A stretch of DNA of 64,000 bases from Haliscomenobacter hydrossis DSM 1100. GTDB taxonomy: Bacteria; Bacteroidota; Bacteroidia; Chitinophagales; Saprospiraceae. The notes under the pieces were generated by a model, which searched no databases, was not told the origin of the DNA, and worked only from the letters and a program-made list of their open reading frames with translations. The DNA is taken from contig NC_015510.1 of assembly GCF_000212735.1 (NCBI RefSeq), positions 3,002,315 to 3,066,314 on the forward strand, written 5' to 3'. Below are positions 53,850-62,710 of this stretch, one piece after another (positions within the stretch are counted from its first letter, which is position 1; each line of letters begins with the position of its first letter). The translations under genes were made by a program, and so were the position numbers.

Positions 53850-55007
53850 TCACTCCTCATGCAAAGCTGTAGCCGGCTGTATCCGTGAAGCCTGCATACT
53901 CGGGTACAATGCGCACAACGTCACCAACAGGTAAACGGTCAACACGGACAACAAAATCCCGATGATGTACACACTCGAATCCAGGTCAAACACATTGAGA
54001 ATCGGGAACTGAATGGCCAGGATGACGCCCACCACTACCCCTAGCGTGGCGATCACCCACATTTCGCCCACAAAATGCGTGGTGATGGCTTTTCCAGTGG
54101 CACCCAAGGCTCGACGCAGACCAATTTCGTCTTTGCGTTTGGCAATGTTGAGGGTGAGTACGCCGAATAAACCCAGGGCTACATTGAGCAAAAAGAAGCC
54201 ACAAACGATGCTGAAGATGAGCGAAGGAATGGCAGTTTGTTGGTTCATGGATTTGCGCAGGTTGGAGAGGTACGAGACCTCCATGGTCCATTCGCTTTGC
54301 ATGCCGCCAATTTGGCGCATCAACTTGGCTTCAAAGTTCGCATCCGTACCGGGTTTCACTTTGATGAGGATGGTACCCATCACTTCTTTTTCCATGTTGA
54401 AAAAAGCGGGCGTATTGGCCTGGTATTCCCCGCGCTGTTTGAAGTTTTCCACGATACCGACAATTTTCCAGCGCTCGTCACCTTCCAGTTTGATCACTTT
54501 GCCCAGCGGGTTTTCATTGCCGAAAAGTTTGTCTTTAGCCAACCGATTGATGACTGCCGGAGTGTATTTTGCCCCTAAATCGCTGGCATTGTACCAGCGT
54601 CCTTCAGCCACTTCAATGCCCAGGGTGTTGGCGTAGCGCTCATCCGTATTGTAGATGTCCCCTTGGATGGTTACTTTGTCGTAGACCACATTTCGATTGG
54701 ACTGGTTGTTGGCAAAAGGGGTGTTGCCGCGGGTTTTACTAGCACTTTGTACTTCAGGGTAAGCGAGCACACGCTGGAAAATGCGTTCAAATTTTTCAGC
54801 TAAGCCGCTGGTATCCTGGTTCGTGGAGATATTTAAAGCCCAAACGTTATCGTAGTTGAATCCCAGGGGTTTGGAATAGTTCTGGTAATTGTAGGTCAGC
54901 AGGCTCATTACGCCAAAGAGGACCAGAAACGCGACCAGGATTTCTACGATAAGTAGGGCATTGCTGCGTTTTTTATTCCAGATGAGTTTGAAAAAATGCT
55001 GTATCAT
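53850..55007 (-). CDS. MacB/FtsX-type ABC transporter permease
   Basis: 385 residues with the four-helix MacB/FtsX layout: one N-terminal helix (RSNALLIVEILVAFLVLFGV), a large periplasmic MacB-PCD-like domain (about 45-245), then three helices (SIVCGFFLLNVALGLFGVLT, TTHFVGEMWVIATLGVVVGV, SVYIIGILLSVLTVYLLVTL). ALGATGKAIT is the family coupling motif, and QPATALHEE is the usual end. It pairs with the permease upstream and with the ATPase. Last gene of the export set. Confidence 0.9.
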   Translation of the reverse strand: MIQHFFKLIWNKKRSNALLIVEILVAFLVLFGVMSLLTYNYQNYSKPLGFNYDNVWALNISTNQDTSGLAEKFERIFQRVLAYPEVQSASKTRGNTPFANNQSNRNVVYDKVTIQGDIYNTDERYANTLGIEVAEGRWYNASDLGAKYTPAVINRLAKDKLFGNENPLGKVIKLEGDERWKIVGIVENFKQRGEYQANTPAFFNMEKEVMGTILIKVKPGTDANFEAKLMRQIGGMQSEWTMEVSYLSNLRKSMNQQTAIPSLIFSIVCGFFLLNVALGLFGVLTLNIAKRKDEIGLRRALGATGKAITTHFVGEMWVIATLGVVVGVILAIQFPILNVFDLDSSVYIIGILLSVLTVYLLVTLCALYPSMQASRIQPATALHEE

Positions 55008-55023
55008 GAGGATAATGTGTTTG

Positions 55024-55118
55024 CGGTCAGCGGTCAGCTATCAGCCATCAGCTTTCAGCCTGGTAGATAACCTAGCTGAAAGCTGATGGCTGATAGCTCA
55101 TAGCTGACCGCTATGAGC
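55024..55118. repeat. TCAGC-repeat hairpin between two permease genes
   Basis: GCGGTCAGCGGTCAGCTATC at the left pairs with GATAGCTCATAGCTGACCGC at the right, and CATCAGCTTTCAGC pairs with GCTGAAAGCTGATG. It sits inside an operon, so it is not simply a terminator. Same family as 46535-46623. Confidence 0.75.
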
Positions 55119-56359
55119 TAACTATTTTTTAAGGCTTCAGCGGGTTTCAATTTGGACATGCGCCAGGCGGGATATACGCCGGACATCAGCCCAAATATCA
55201 AAGCCAATAAAATTCCCAACCCAAATACCGTAAAGTTGATGGTCAAATCGGAACTGGGAATCAACGCACTGCGGTTGAAAACCATCAGAATGATTTGGGC
55301 AAAAATGAGCGCAATCCCTGCCCCAATCAAGGTGACAAATACGTTTTCGACCACAAATTGCCAAAGCACGGTTTTAGAGGGTGCCCCAAAAGCCTTGCGT
55401 ACACTGATTTCGGAGGAGCGCTCGATGATGCGGCTGATGTTGAGGTTGACCAGATTGATGGCGGGTAAGGCCATGAACAACACCATAAAAAGAGCGACCA
55501 CCATAAAAAAGACTTCATTCTGATCGTTGCCGAAAATCTGGTTGGTAAAATTGTTTAGATAAGTTAACGCACGAGACTCCAGGTGATACACCTTCATTCC
55601 ATTTTCCATAAAGGGTTTGGGCATGCGATTTACAATTTGCTCAAATTCTTTGGTAATGACGGGCATATCCGCCTTGTTTTTGGGAATGATAATGGCCATA
55701 TAACTGCCATTTACACCAGGACTTTCGTATTCACTTTTGGGGCTATTGAAGGGTAAAAACACGTCGGCATAGCTGACGGGCCGGGTAATTGGACTGGCTG
55801 CTACCACGCCCATTACCCGGTATTTTAACCCGTTCACCAACATGGTTTTGCCTACAACAGACTGGCCTTTCCCAAAGTAGTCATCGCGTATTTTATCGGT
55901 AATCACGGCTACAAGGTCTCCATTTTTAAAGTTGGATTCATTGAACGCTTTTCCTTCCAAAAAGGTAAAATCGGTTACTTCCCAAAAACCACCATCGGCA
56001 TATTTTATCGACAACTTGATTCTTTTACCATCTACATAGGTATTGGCTCCTTTAAACATTGAAAAGATACCATAGGTGTTGGGCGTGCGCAGTGCGCTGA
56101 GGTTCTTTTCCAAAAACCGATAGGTGGCGGGGCCCGTCATACTAGACTGGCGACTGGAATCCTGCATGCGGGTCATCTGCACATAAAGGCTTTGATCGCG
56201 GTGGTTTTCGGGGTAATGGCTTCCAAACAAGTGATCCAGAAAGGCACTAAGCACCAGCAGGATCATCAGCGTAAAACTGATGCCAAACAGGGAAATAAAG
56301 GTGTAAAAAGGGTTGCGAAGGAGCACCTTCCAGGCGATTTTTATATAGTTGAGCAGCAT
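55118..56359 (-). CDS. MacB/FtsX-type ABC transporter permease
   Basis: 413 residues with the same plan as its neighbour: an N-terminal helix (LLRNPFYTFISLFGISFTLM), a periplasmic domain (about 45-280), and three C-terminal helices (VFFMVVALFMVLFMALPAIN, ENVFVTLIGAGIALIFAQII, VFGLGILLALIFGLMSGVYP). VRKAFGAPSKTVLWQF is the coupling loop and AWRMSKLKPAEALKNS the typical end. It would form a heterodimer with the 385-residue permease. It belongs to the operon TolC-ATPase-permease set read on the minus strand. Confidence 0.9.
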   Translation of the reverse strand: MLLNYIKIAWKVLLRNPFYTFISLFGISFTLMILLVLSAFLDHLFGSHYPENHRDQSLYVQMTRMQDSSRQSSMTGPATYRFLEKNLSALRTPNTYGIFSMFKGANTYVDGKRIKLSIKYADGGFWEVTDFTFLEGKAFNESNFKNGDLVAVITDKIRDDYFGKGQSVVGKTMLVNGLKYRVMGVVAASPITRPVSYADVFLPFNSPKSEYESPGVNGSYMAIIIPKNKADMPVITKEFEQIVNRMPKPFMENGMKVYHLESRALTYLNNFTNQIFGNDQNEVFFMVVALFMVLFMALPAINLVNLNISRIIERSSEISVRKAFGAPSKTVLWQFVVENVFVTLIGAGIALIFAQIILMVFNRSALIPSSDLTINFTVFGLGILLALIFGLMSGVYPAWRMSKLKPAEALKNS

Positions 56360-56373
56360 AAGTAAGGGTTTGA

Positions 56374-56448
56374 TGGTTCGAGGGTTCGGGAGTTCGGGAG
56401 TTCGAGGGTTAACCCCCGAACTCCCGAACCCCTGAACCCTCGAACCCT
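56374..56448. repeat. GGTTCGGG-repeat hairpin between permease and ATPase genes
   Basis: GGTTCGAGGGTTCGGGAGTT and onward to 56409 pairs with AACCCCCGAACTCCCGAACC and onward to 56448. The arms are direct GTTCGGGA repeats. Same family as 42029, 57119 and 62711. Confidence 0.8.
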
Positions 56449-56449
56449 A

Positions 56450-57112
56450 TTAAGATACTTGGCGTCCGTCAAAAAGGCGGATCAATCGATTCGTGTGTTT
56501 GGCCATGTTTTCATCGTGGGTCACCATCACAATGGTGGTGCCCTCCTTGTTCAGTTGCAGCAAAATGTTGAGGATTTCGTTGCCCATGTTGCTGTCGAGG
56601 TTACCCGTAGGCTCATCGGCGAGGATGATCGAAGGGCGGCCTACAATGGCACGGGCAATGGCTACGCGCTGCTTTTGTCCGCCGGAAAGTTGGTTGGGGA
56701 AGTGCTTCATGCGGTTGCTGAGTCCCACTTTTTCCAGGGCTTCTTTGGCCAATTCGCGACGGTTGCTGCCGCTGCCGGGGCGGTAGAGCAAGGGAATCTC
56801 CACATTATCAAGCACCGATAGGTCATTGATCAGGTGGAAACTCTGGAAAATAAAACCGATCTCCAGGTTGCGGATGCGCGCCAGCTCTTTGTCTTTATAG
56901 CCTTTTAACTCGCGTTGATTGATTTCCACTGCTCCCTTGGATGGCTCGTCCAAAAGCCCAATGATGTTGAGCAGGGTACTTTTGCCACAACCGGAGGGCC
57001 CCATGATCGATACAAACTCTCCTGGTTGGATGTCGACATTAATGTTGTCCAGTGCGAGGGTTTCGATGGAACTGGTGCGGTAAACTTTTTCGATGCCGGA
57101 TAACTTGATCAT
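56450..57112 (-). CDS. ABC transporter ATPase, MacB/LolD type
   Basis: 220 residues, the usual size of a stand-alone LolD/MacB ATPase. Motifs: Walker A GPSGCGKST, Q-loop in GFIFQSFHLI, signature LSGGQKQR, Walker B IILADEPTGNLD, and switch His in VTHDENMAKH. It powers the two permeases encoded just downstream on the minus strand. This class moves lipoproteins, peptides or drugs from the periplasm through a TolC tunnel by mechanotransmission. Confidence 0.94.
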   Translation of the reverse strand: MIKLSGIEKVYRTSSIETLALDNINVDIQPGEFVSIMGPSGCGKSTLLNIIGLLDEPSKGAVEINQRELKGYKDKELARIRNLEIGFIFQSFHLINDLSVLDNVEIPLLYRPGSGSNRRELAKEALEKVGLSNRMKHFPNQLSGGQKQRVAIARAIVGRPSIILADEPTGNLDSNMGNEILNILLQLNKEGTTIVMVTHDENMAKHTNRLIRLFDGRQVS

Positions 57113-57118
57113 AAATTA

Positions 57119-57222
57119 AAGGTTTGGGGGTTCGAAGGTTCGGGGGTTCGAGGGTTCAAGCAGGCACCTCGACTACGCTCGGTGACCGCTTGAACCTTCG
57201 AACCCCCAAACCCTCGAATCCT
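57119..57222. repeat. GGTTCGGG-repeat hairpin between ATPase and TolC genes
   Basis: GGTTTGGGGGTTCGAAGGTT (from 57121) pairs with AACCTTCGAACCCCCAAACC (to about 57211). The centre contains CACCTCGACTACGCTCGGTG, kin to the inner module of the 42.0 kb hairpin. Confidence 0.8.
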
Positions 57223-58681
57223 ACTGTATTTTTCGGTTTTGTTCAAAATCATACAAAGTCAACAAGCGCAGCGTGTAATACGCCCGCCAATAATCGCGCA
57301 GGGCCAGAATGTAGTCGCGTTTGGCGCGGTCTTTCTCCTGGATGGCGATGCTGAGATCGGTGATGCTGAGGTCGCTCAACAAGAAGCGATCTTGCGCAAT
57401 CTGAAAACGTTGAGCGGCGATTTCGTCCGCCCGGGCAGTCAGGTTCACCTGTTGTTGGAGCATGCCCATGAGGGTGACTTGGGTATACACCTCTTGTTCA
57501 AAACTCATTTTATCCTGCTCCACGGTTTGCTGAGCCAGTTGCAAGTTGGCTTTAGCGGTAGCAGTACGGGACTTGCTGCGCCCCCAATCCATAATTGGAA
57601 TGGAAAACTCCAGTTGAATGAACTCCCGATCCTGAGGTTTTTGATAAATGTCGAGCGGTTGGTTGCCTCGGTTGCTCAACCCAAAAGCTGCCGTCAAGGT
57701 CGCGTTAAAACCATTGTTGCTTTTGGCCCTTTCCAGATCGCGCGAGGCTTCCAACAAACGGCGTTTGAAGGCAATGGCGTCAGCGCGGTTGCTGAGGGCT
57801 TCTTGTCGGGCTTTGGCCGCATCAACCGGAAAAGCGGGGCCGGGTAAAGGAATAGCCAGATCCAATTTCTCTTCGCCGCGGTATGACAAATGGGTTTTGA
57901 GTTGCAATTGCGCCACTTCGGCACCTTGTCTGGCACTGGCCAGGTCTTTTTGGGCATTGAGTACCCCCAACTGCAATTGCAAAAGATCGTTTTGGGAGAT
58001 TTTCCCCAAGGCCAGTTTTTGGGTAGCAATTTTGTACAAGGTATCGCTGCTGACGAGGTTGGTTTCGGCAATGTTCAGGTTGACCTGGGCAATGAGCAGG
58101 TTGAAGTAATACACCGTGGCATCCAGGGCAACTTGTTCCAGGCTTTCGAGGTACTGCTGCTGGCTTTCATTGTACTGGAGGGGTTCGGTTTGTTTGTCCC
58201 ATTTCCAGAGATTGAATTGAGAAAGGGGCTGACTGATCCCGATTGCCATGGGAATGCCATTGTACAAGGTGCTGTTTTGGATAAAATTGTCGAAACGCTG
58301 GAGTTGTTTTTGGGCAAAAACCGTTCCTCCCGTGCGGGTGATCCGTTGGCTCAAAGCTAAGTTTAGAGAAGAGTTGTTGAAAGAAACGGGCAAAAAAGCA
58401 ATGTTGCCATCGGGCTGCGTCACTTCAACAAAAGAACGGGTAAAGCTGGGCAAGGTGCCACTCAGGCTCAGTTGCGGCTTAAAATCGGAGGTAAAACTCC
58501 GCCAGCGCCAGTAAGCGGTTTCTTTTTGGGTGGCCGCTTGTTTGGCCCAGATCGACTGGCCGCGGGCCATTTCTACCGCTGCATCCAGGCGCAGGGCACG
58601 TGCAGGTGCCTGCGCCACGGATGAGCGATAGGCCATGAGCCAAAAAATAAGGAATAACAGTCGGGTGATGAATGGGCGCAT
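57221..58681 (-). CDS. TolC-family outer-membrane efflux protein
   Basis: 486 residues. A signal peptide (about 1-24, FLIFWLMAYRSSVAQ) precedes two internal repeats of long helices and strands. Each repeat shows TolC features (ETAYWRWRSFTSDFKPQLSL, SLNLALSQRITRTGG, ISQPLSQFNLWKW; then SNNGFNATLTAAFGLSNRGN, IPIMDWGRSKSRTATAKANL). It trimerises to a channel-tunnel across the outer membrane. It is followed by the ATPase and permeases and preceded 4 bp away by the adaptor gene, so it is one operon. Confidence 0.92.
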   Translation of the reverse strand: MRPFITRLLFLIFWLMAYRSSVAQAPARALRLDAAVEMARGQSIWAKQAATQKETAYWRWRSFTSDFKPQLSLSGTLPSFTRSFVEVTQPDGNIAFLPVSFNNSSLNLALSQRITRTGGTVFAQKQLQRFDNFIQNSTLYNGIPMAIGISQPLSQFNLWKWDKQTEPLQYNESQQQYLESLEQVALDATVYYFNLLIAQVNLNIAETNLVSSDTLYKIATQKLALGKISQNDLLQLQLGVLNAQKDLASARQGAEVAQLQLKTHLSYRGEEKLDLAIPLPGPAFPVDAAKARQEALSNRADAIAFKRRLLEASRDLERAKSNNGFNATLTAAFGLSNRGNQPLDIYQKPQDREFIQLEFSIPIMDWGRSKSRTATAKANLQLAQQTVEQDKMSFEQEVYTQVTLMGMLQQQVNLTARADEIAAQRFQIAQDRFLLSDLSITDLSIAIQEKDRAKRDYILALRDYWRAYYTLRLLTLYDFEQNRKIQ

Positions 58682-58685
58682 GGGA

Positions 58686-59933
58686 TTAGGGCTTCAAGGT
58701 GATTTCGCGGAGGTGTTCAAAACGGCTCAGATCTGTGACTATGACTTTTTCGCCGGGGCGGATGCCATTTTTGATTTCGACATAATCGAAATTAGAAAGC
58801 CCAACTTCGATTTCACGGCGGCGGGCCAGGCCATTTTCGAGTACAAAGATGTTCTGACGCTTTTTGCCGTTAAAAGCTGGGCCATTGGCTACCCTTACCG
58901 ATTGTTTGGCGCGACTGGTGACTACAAAAATTTCGACTTTCATATTGGGGCGCAAGGCCGCGTTTTGGGCGTCGTCAAGTTGTACCGAAAACTGTACCAC
59001 GTCGTTTTCTACCGAGGGTTTGATCTGGGTGATCATGCCGCGCAAGTCGGTTTCGTTGATGCGCACGATGACGGGCAGGCCGATTTGCACTTGCTCGGCA
59101 TAGGTATCGGAGGCCGAGCCTTCGATGCGGAAACTTTGCAAATCAGCAATTTTGGCCAACATTTCGCCTTCGTTTACCGTAGTGCCTACTTTGTCGTTGA
59201 CCCAGGTGAGTACCCCTGGGCGATCGGCTACGAGATCGGCCATTTTGAGTTTGTGTTGCAGTTCCTTGAGGCCATTTTCCTCAATGCGCACTTGCAACTC
59301 CGACTCACGGATGTTGGTATTTTTGGATTGGCGGTTGTAACGCACCTGGTTTTCGAGTTTGTCTTTTTCGAGTTCAGAAATTTTGAGGGCGTTTTCGGCC
59401 CGACTGATGTCTTCCTGGGTGCGGCCACCAATTTTGTGCAAACGGCGGGTATCTTCCAATTCGGTTTTTTGGCGATTGATGCTGAGGCCTTTGATCTGAT
59501 TGTCGAGATCGGCGTCGAGGGATTCTTTTTCGAGTTGGAACTTCAATTTTTCCACGCTGTTGCGTTTGAGTTCCAGTTGGTCTTTTAGTTTATCCAGTTC
59601 AATGAGGGATAATGATTTGTCCAAAATCAGGATTTGCTGCCCGGGCCGCACCGCTGCGCCAGGGCTGAGCAGCACTTGTTTGACACTGGCGCGGATGGGA
59701 CTGGTCAGCACCTGCTCAAATGCAGGGATGACTTCGCCGCTGGCGGTAAGGGTGTTTTCTACGTTGCCCGTTTCGGCCACGGCCACGCGGACTTCCGATT
59801 GGCGTACTTGGGTGCGCAGCACTTTGTTGAGCAGGTAGTAACTGGCTCCCAAAGCCAGGAGTACCACTAGAGCGACTCCCCAGCCTTTGAAGCGTTGTTT
59901 GCGGATGATTTCAGGTGCGAGTTCGCGATCCAT
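58686..59933 (-). CDS. periplasmic adaptor (HlyD/MacA type)
   Basis: 415 residues and first gene of the export operon. A single N-terminal helix (WGVALVVLLALGASYYLLNK, about 18-38) anchors it. Lipoyl halves (VENTLTASGEVIPAFEQVLT; VLTWVNDKVGTTVNEGEMLA) flank a long coiled-coil hairpin (about 110-240; KLKDQLELKRNSVEKLKFQL). Beta-barrel and membrane-proximal domains follow (MKVEIFVVTSRAKQSVRVAN). It bridges the inner-membrane permeases to TolC. The gap to tolC is 4 bp. Confidence 0.92.
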   Translation of the reverse strand: MDRELAPEIIRKQRFKGWGVALVVLLALGASYYLLNKVLRTQVRQSEVRVAVAETGNVENTLTASGEVIPAFEQVLTSPIRASVKQVLLSPGAAVRPGQQILILDKSLSLIELDKLKDQLELKRNSVEKLKFQLEKESLDADLDNQIKGLSINRQKTELEDTRRLHKIGGRTQEDISRAENALKISELEKDKLENQVRYNRQSKNTNIRESELQVRIEENGLKELQHKLKMADLVADRPGVLTWVNDKVGTTVNEGEMLAKIADLQSFRIEGSASDTYAEQVQIGLPVIVRINETDLRGMITQIKPSVENDVVQFSVQLDDAQNAALRPNMKVEIFVVTSRAKQSVRVANGPAFNGKKRQNIFVLENGLARRREIEVGLSNFDYVEIKNGIRPGEKVIVTDLSRFEHLREITLKP

Positions 59934-60109
59934 TTTTTAGCTCTTTTGTAGGAAGAAGAGCCAAAAGCTGTGCCAAAAATTAGTGGTTGATTTTCAAGTT
60001 ATTGTGATTTTTATTTGAAGAAAAAAGGTGCGATTTCGCACAAGGGGGTGTGGGAATGCACTTGGTGCTTGATAAGTTGTGTTTGAAATTTCGAGAAATA
60101 GACTACTGC

Positions 60110-60140
60110 TTGATTTGACCGGGAAATGTAGTTATCTTTG
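60110..60140 (+). promoter_or_regulatory. Bacteroidota promoter of the vapBC operon
   Basis: TTG at 60110-60112 and TATCTTTG at 60133-60140 with 20 bp between fit the -33/-7 consensus. The antitoxin start lies 21 bp downstream. The best promoter match in the window. Confidence 0.65.
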
Positions 60141-60161
60141 ATAATCAAAACATGAATAACA

Positions 60162-60413
60162 ATGGTTGAAAGCGAAAAAATATACCAATCCATTTTGCTT
60201 AGACTCAGTAGTATCCCTGTAGACTATTTGGAGCAGGTTGATAACTATTTGCAGCGCTTTTCACAGAATATTGAGAAAAAAAAACAGAACCAAGTCGAGA
60301 TTATGTCCTTAGCAGGAAGTTGGAGTGATATGTCGGACGAAGATTTTGGGGAGTTTTTAGAAGTTGCAAAAAGTACTGGGAAGGAACTTTTCATCGAAGA
60401 TATCGAGCTATGA
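60162..60413 (+). CDS. antitoxin partner of VapC
   Basis: 83 residues. It begins MVESEKIYQSILLRLSSIPV and has a helical first half with a DNA- or dimer-type helix (LEQVDNYLQRFSQNIEKKKQ). The acidic end (WSDMSDEDFGEFLEVAK...) is typical of the toxin-neutralising tail of small antitoxins. It overlaps the toxin gene by the four bases ATGA, which couples translation. The exact antitoxin family is not recognised; the role follows from context. Confidence 0.8.
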   Translation: MVESEKIYQSILLRLSSIPVDYLEQVDNYLQRFSQNIEKKKQNQVEIMSLAGSWSDMSDEDFGEFLEVAKSTGKELFIEDIEL

Positions 60414-60817
60414 AGCAAGCGATTATAGATACAGATACGCTTTCATTCTTCTTTAGAAATAAACCAGAAGTAGTTGGAAAAATTAATGAATACTTAGAAT
60501 TTCACGGAGTGATCAACCTGAGCATTGTCACATACTACGAAGTATTAAATGGTTTGCTCTTTAAAGATGCCCAAAAGCAATTCGAGCGATTTGAAAGATT
60601 TGTAGAACTTAACCAGATTATTGCATTGAATGTCGAAGTGGCAAAGAAAGCAGCGGAAATCTATGCTGATTTGCGTAAAAAAGGTCAAGTTATTGGCCAC
60701 AATGACGTATTAATTGCGGCTACTGCAATTGTGTACGACTTGGTTTTGGTAACCAATAATACGAATCATTTTAGCCGTATTCCAGCGTTGATTCTAGATA
60801 ATTGGGTGCAACAATAA
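60410..60817 (+). CDS. vapC: VapC-like PIN-domain ribonuclease toxin
   Basis: 135 residues with a full PIN site: D7 in IIDTD, E44 in YYEVLNG, D99 in GHNDVLIAAT, and N117 in VTNNTNHF. This matches VapC endoribonucleases that cut tRNA or rRNA. ATGA overlap with the antitoxin gene and the length agree with the family. It should be active, unlike the stub at 29.8 kb. Confidence 0.92.
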   Translation: MKQAIIDTDTLSFFFRNKPEVVGKINEYLEFHGVINLSIVTYYEVLNGLLFKDAQKQFERFERFVELNQIIALNVEVAKKAAEIYADLRKKGQVIGHNDVLIAATAIVYDLVLVTNNTNHFSRIPALILDNWVQQ

Positions 60818-60843
60818 CAAAGCTCTTAACTCAACCAACCCAC

Positions 60844-61299
60844 ATGCACCAACTCCTCAAAAAACTCAACTACAAGGATCAATCTCCTATCCTCCTGCTC
60901 AACCTCCCGCCAGAGCTGGCAGCGTTCGAAAAATACGTGCAAACGGTCACCAAAGTTGTCCATAACCTGGACGAAGTAGAAAAGCCGCAGTTCGCCTTGT
61001 TTTTCGTGACTCAATTGCAGGAAATCGAGCACATCGCCCAAGCCCTACAGGGCCGTTTGGAGGGTGATACCATCCTTTGGTTCGTTTACCCCAAAGGCAC
61101 GTCCAAACGTTACAAATGCAATTTCAATCGCGATACGGGTTGGGCCTCCTTGGGTAGTCTGGGTCTGGAAGGCGTACGCATGGTGGCGGTCAACGAAGAT
61201 TGGAGCGCGCTGCGGATGCGCAGGGTGGAGTACATCAAAGTCTTGACCCGCAAGTTTGGGACACTTTCAGAAGAAGGAAAAGTGAAAAGTGAAAAGTGA
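60844..61299 (+). CDS. small hypothetical protein (DUF3052-like)
   Basis: 151 residues from ATG 60844. The fold suggests a short alpha/beta protein: SPILLLNLPPELAAFEKYVQ, FALFFVTQLQEIEHIAQALQ, DTILWFVYPKGTSKRYKCNF, GLEGVRMVAVNEDWSALRMR. The ILWFVYPKG strand recalls DUF3052-type proteins of unknown role. The last codons (EGKVKSEK) fall in the GTGAAAA array that follows, so the true C-terminus may have been replaced by repeat growth. Confidence 0.65.
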   Translation: MHQLLKKLNYKDQSPILLLNLPPELAAFEKYVQTVTKVVHNLDEVEKPQFALFFVTQLQEIEHIAQALQGRLEGDTILWFVYPKGTSKRYKCNFNRDTGWASLGSLGLEGVRMVAVNEDWSALRMRRVEYIKVLTRKFGTLSEEGKVKSEK

Positions 61300-61391
61300 A
61301 AAGTGAAAAGTGAAAAGTGAAAAGTGAAAAGTGAAAAGTGAAAAGTGAAAAGTGAAAAGTACTATTCGCTTTTCACTTTTCACTTTTCGCT
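61281..61391. repeat. GTGAAAA tandem array and hairpin, convergent gene ends
   Basis: About eleven near-perfect GTGAAAA units (61282-61358) face three TTTTCAC units (61368-61390) across a short loop. The left arm is far longer than the right, a sign of slippage. It lies between two convergent genes and covers the last codons of the first. The array at 20205 is the smaller sister. Confidence 0.85.
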
Positions 61392-62701
61392 TATTTATCT
61401 AGTCCAGGTGAACGCTTCAAAAACTCGTTGTACAACTGGATGTGGCGGCTATCAAGTGGCACTTGCCAACCATCGATAAACAGGTATTTGATTTGGCTTC
61501 TGGTTTCCAGGGCATCGCCAGTTGAGGCAAAGAGGGTGGCATTTTTGCCCACTTCCAAAGAACCCAACTTGTCGGCAACACCAAAAATTTCCGCGGGAAT
61601 GATGGTGATGGCTCTGAGCGCCTGCTCTTTCCCCAAACCATACGCTGCGGCAAATCCGGCGTGAAACGGCAGGTTGCGCACGTTTTCAGTGTCACCAGTG
61701 CGAAGGGCCACTTTTACCCCTGCTTTGTGCATCAGTCCAGCATTGGCGTAGGCCTTGTCGTAGCGGTCGGAAGAGCGGGTGGGCAGGGCAATCACTGGGC
61801 CAGTAATGACCGAAATTTTGGCTTTGGCCAGCTTGTCCGCTACTCTCCAGCCTTCAGCCACCCCGGTAAAGACCACGTTGGTGATTTTTTTGCTTTCCAC
61901 CCATTTGATCGCATTTTCGATGTCCTCAGCGCGGTTGACCTCAATCATCAGCAGCATTTTTCCACGAACCACGGGCAACAGAGCCGCCATTTCTGGATTG
62001 TAAGGCACTTTCGTTTCGGCATTTTTGCTGGCAGCGGAGTCAATGCGGGCATAAAAGCGCGCTCCTTCCCATATCTCATTGAGGCGGGTAACTGCTTTTT
62101 CCTGCTCTTTTTTGAGGTCTTCTTCTGAGCGCTGTGGACCAAAGAAACCACCTCCACGGCCACCAGTGCTCGGGAAGTTCATCACCATTCCTTTAAAACC
62201 CGCAAACATCTGGTCAGGGGTGTAACCCACCAGGTTGATCAAGGACGCAGTACCCGGAAAGCGGCCACCGGCAGGAGCGGCGATCACGGTCGTTACGCCA
62301 TTGACCCGGGTCACGGGTATTGCGGTGGCATTGGGGTTTACGGCGGTAAGTGCTTCAACTTGTGGGGTGAGGTCGCCAAGTTCATCGGAGTCGTTGGTCA
62401 CGTCAACCGATGATACCTCCACCAAACCCAATTGGGTGCCGCCGTCAATCATACCTGGATAGAGGGTCAGTCCCTTGCAGTCGATTACCTGGGCCCCAGC
62501 GGGTACGGCAGCATTGGCTCCAAGGGCCGTGATTTTGCCATTCTGAATGACGAGTGTGCCTTGCACCAAACCTTTGGTAACGGTTTGGATGCTGGCGTTG
62601 GTCAGGGCAAAAGTCCCTGTGCCTTTGGTGGGTTTGGCCACCTGGCCGAAAATCGCTCCCCATCCAAATACCAATAGTATGCTTAGAAATTTGATTTTCA
62701 T
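61391..62701 (-). CDS. secreted amidohydrolase-like protein, metal motif lost
   Basis: 436 residues with a signal peptide (MKIKFLSILLVFGWGAIFGQ). The amidohydrolase fold shows ITALGANAAVPAGAQVIDCK and TLYPGMIDGGTQLGLVEVSS, but the metal-binding HxH that should follow PGxID is GGTQLG. Later parts (VNGVTTVIAAPAGGRFPGTA, GEGWRVADKLAKAKISV-like, and the C-terminal LGSLEVGKNATLFASTGDA) are intact in shape. It lies upstream-adjacent to a second amidohydrolase that keeps HxH. It is probably a non-catalytic or metal-poor partner; not tested. Confidence 0.8.
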   Translation of the reverse strand: MKIKFLSILLVFGWGAIFGQVAKPTKGTGTFALTNASIQTVTKGLVQGTLVIQNGKITALGANAAVPAGAQVIDCKGLTLYPGMIDGGTQLGLVEVSSVDVTNDSDELGDLTPQVEALTAVNPNATAIPVTRVNGVTTVIAAPAGGRFPGTASLINLVGYTPDQMFAGFKGMVMNFPSTGGRGGGFFGPQRSEEDLKKEQEKAVTRLNEIWEGARFYARIDSAASKNAETKVPYNPEMAALLPVVRGKMLLMIEVNRAEDIENAIKWVESKKITNVVFTGVAEGWRVADKLAKAKISVITGPVIALPTRSSDRYDKAYANAGLMHKAGVKVALRTGDTENVRNLPFHAGFAAAYGLGKEQALRAITIIPAEIFGVADKLGSLEVGKNATLFASTGDALETRSQIKYLFIDGWQVPLDSRHIQLYNEFLKRSPGLDK

Positions 62702-62710
62702 TGTAAGAGA

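Noticed and set aside
58635..59588. 317-codon plus-strand frame over the adaptor gene
   Set aside because: Antisense shadow; no signal or motif.
61281..61391. CRISPR array suspected from the regular GTGAAAA repeats
   Set aside because: Seven-base units without spacers; it is a tandem array forming a hairpin.
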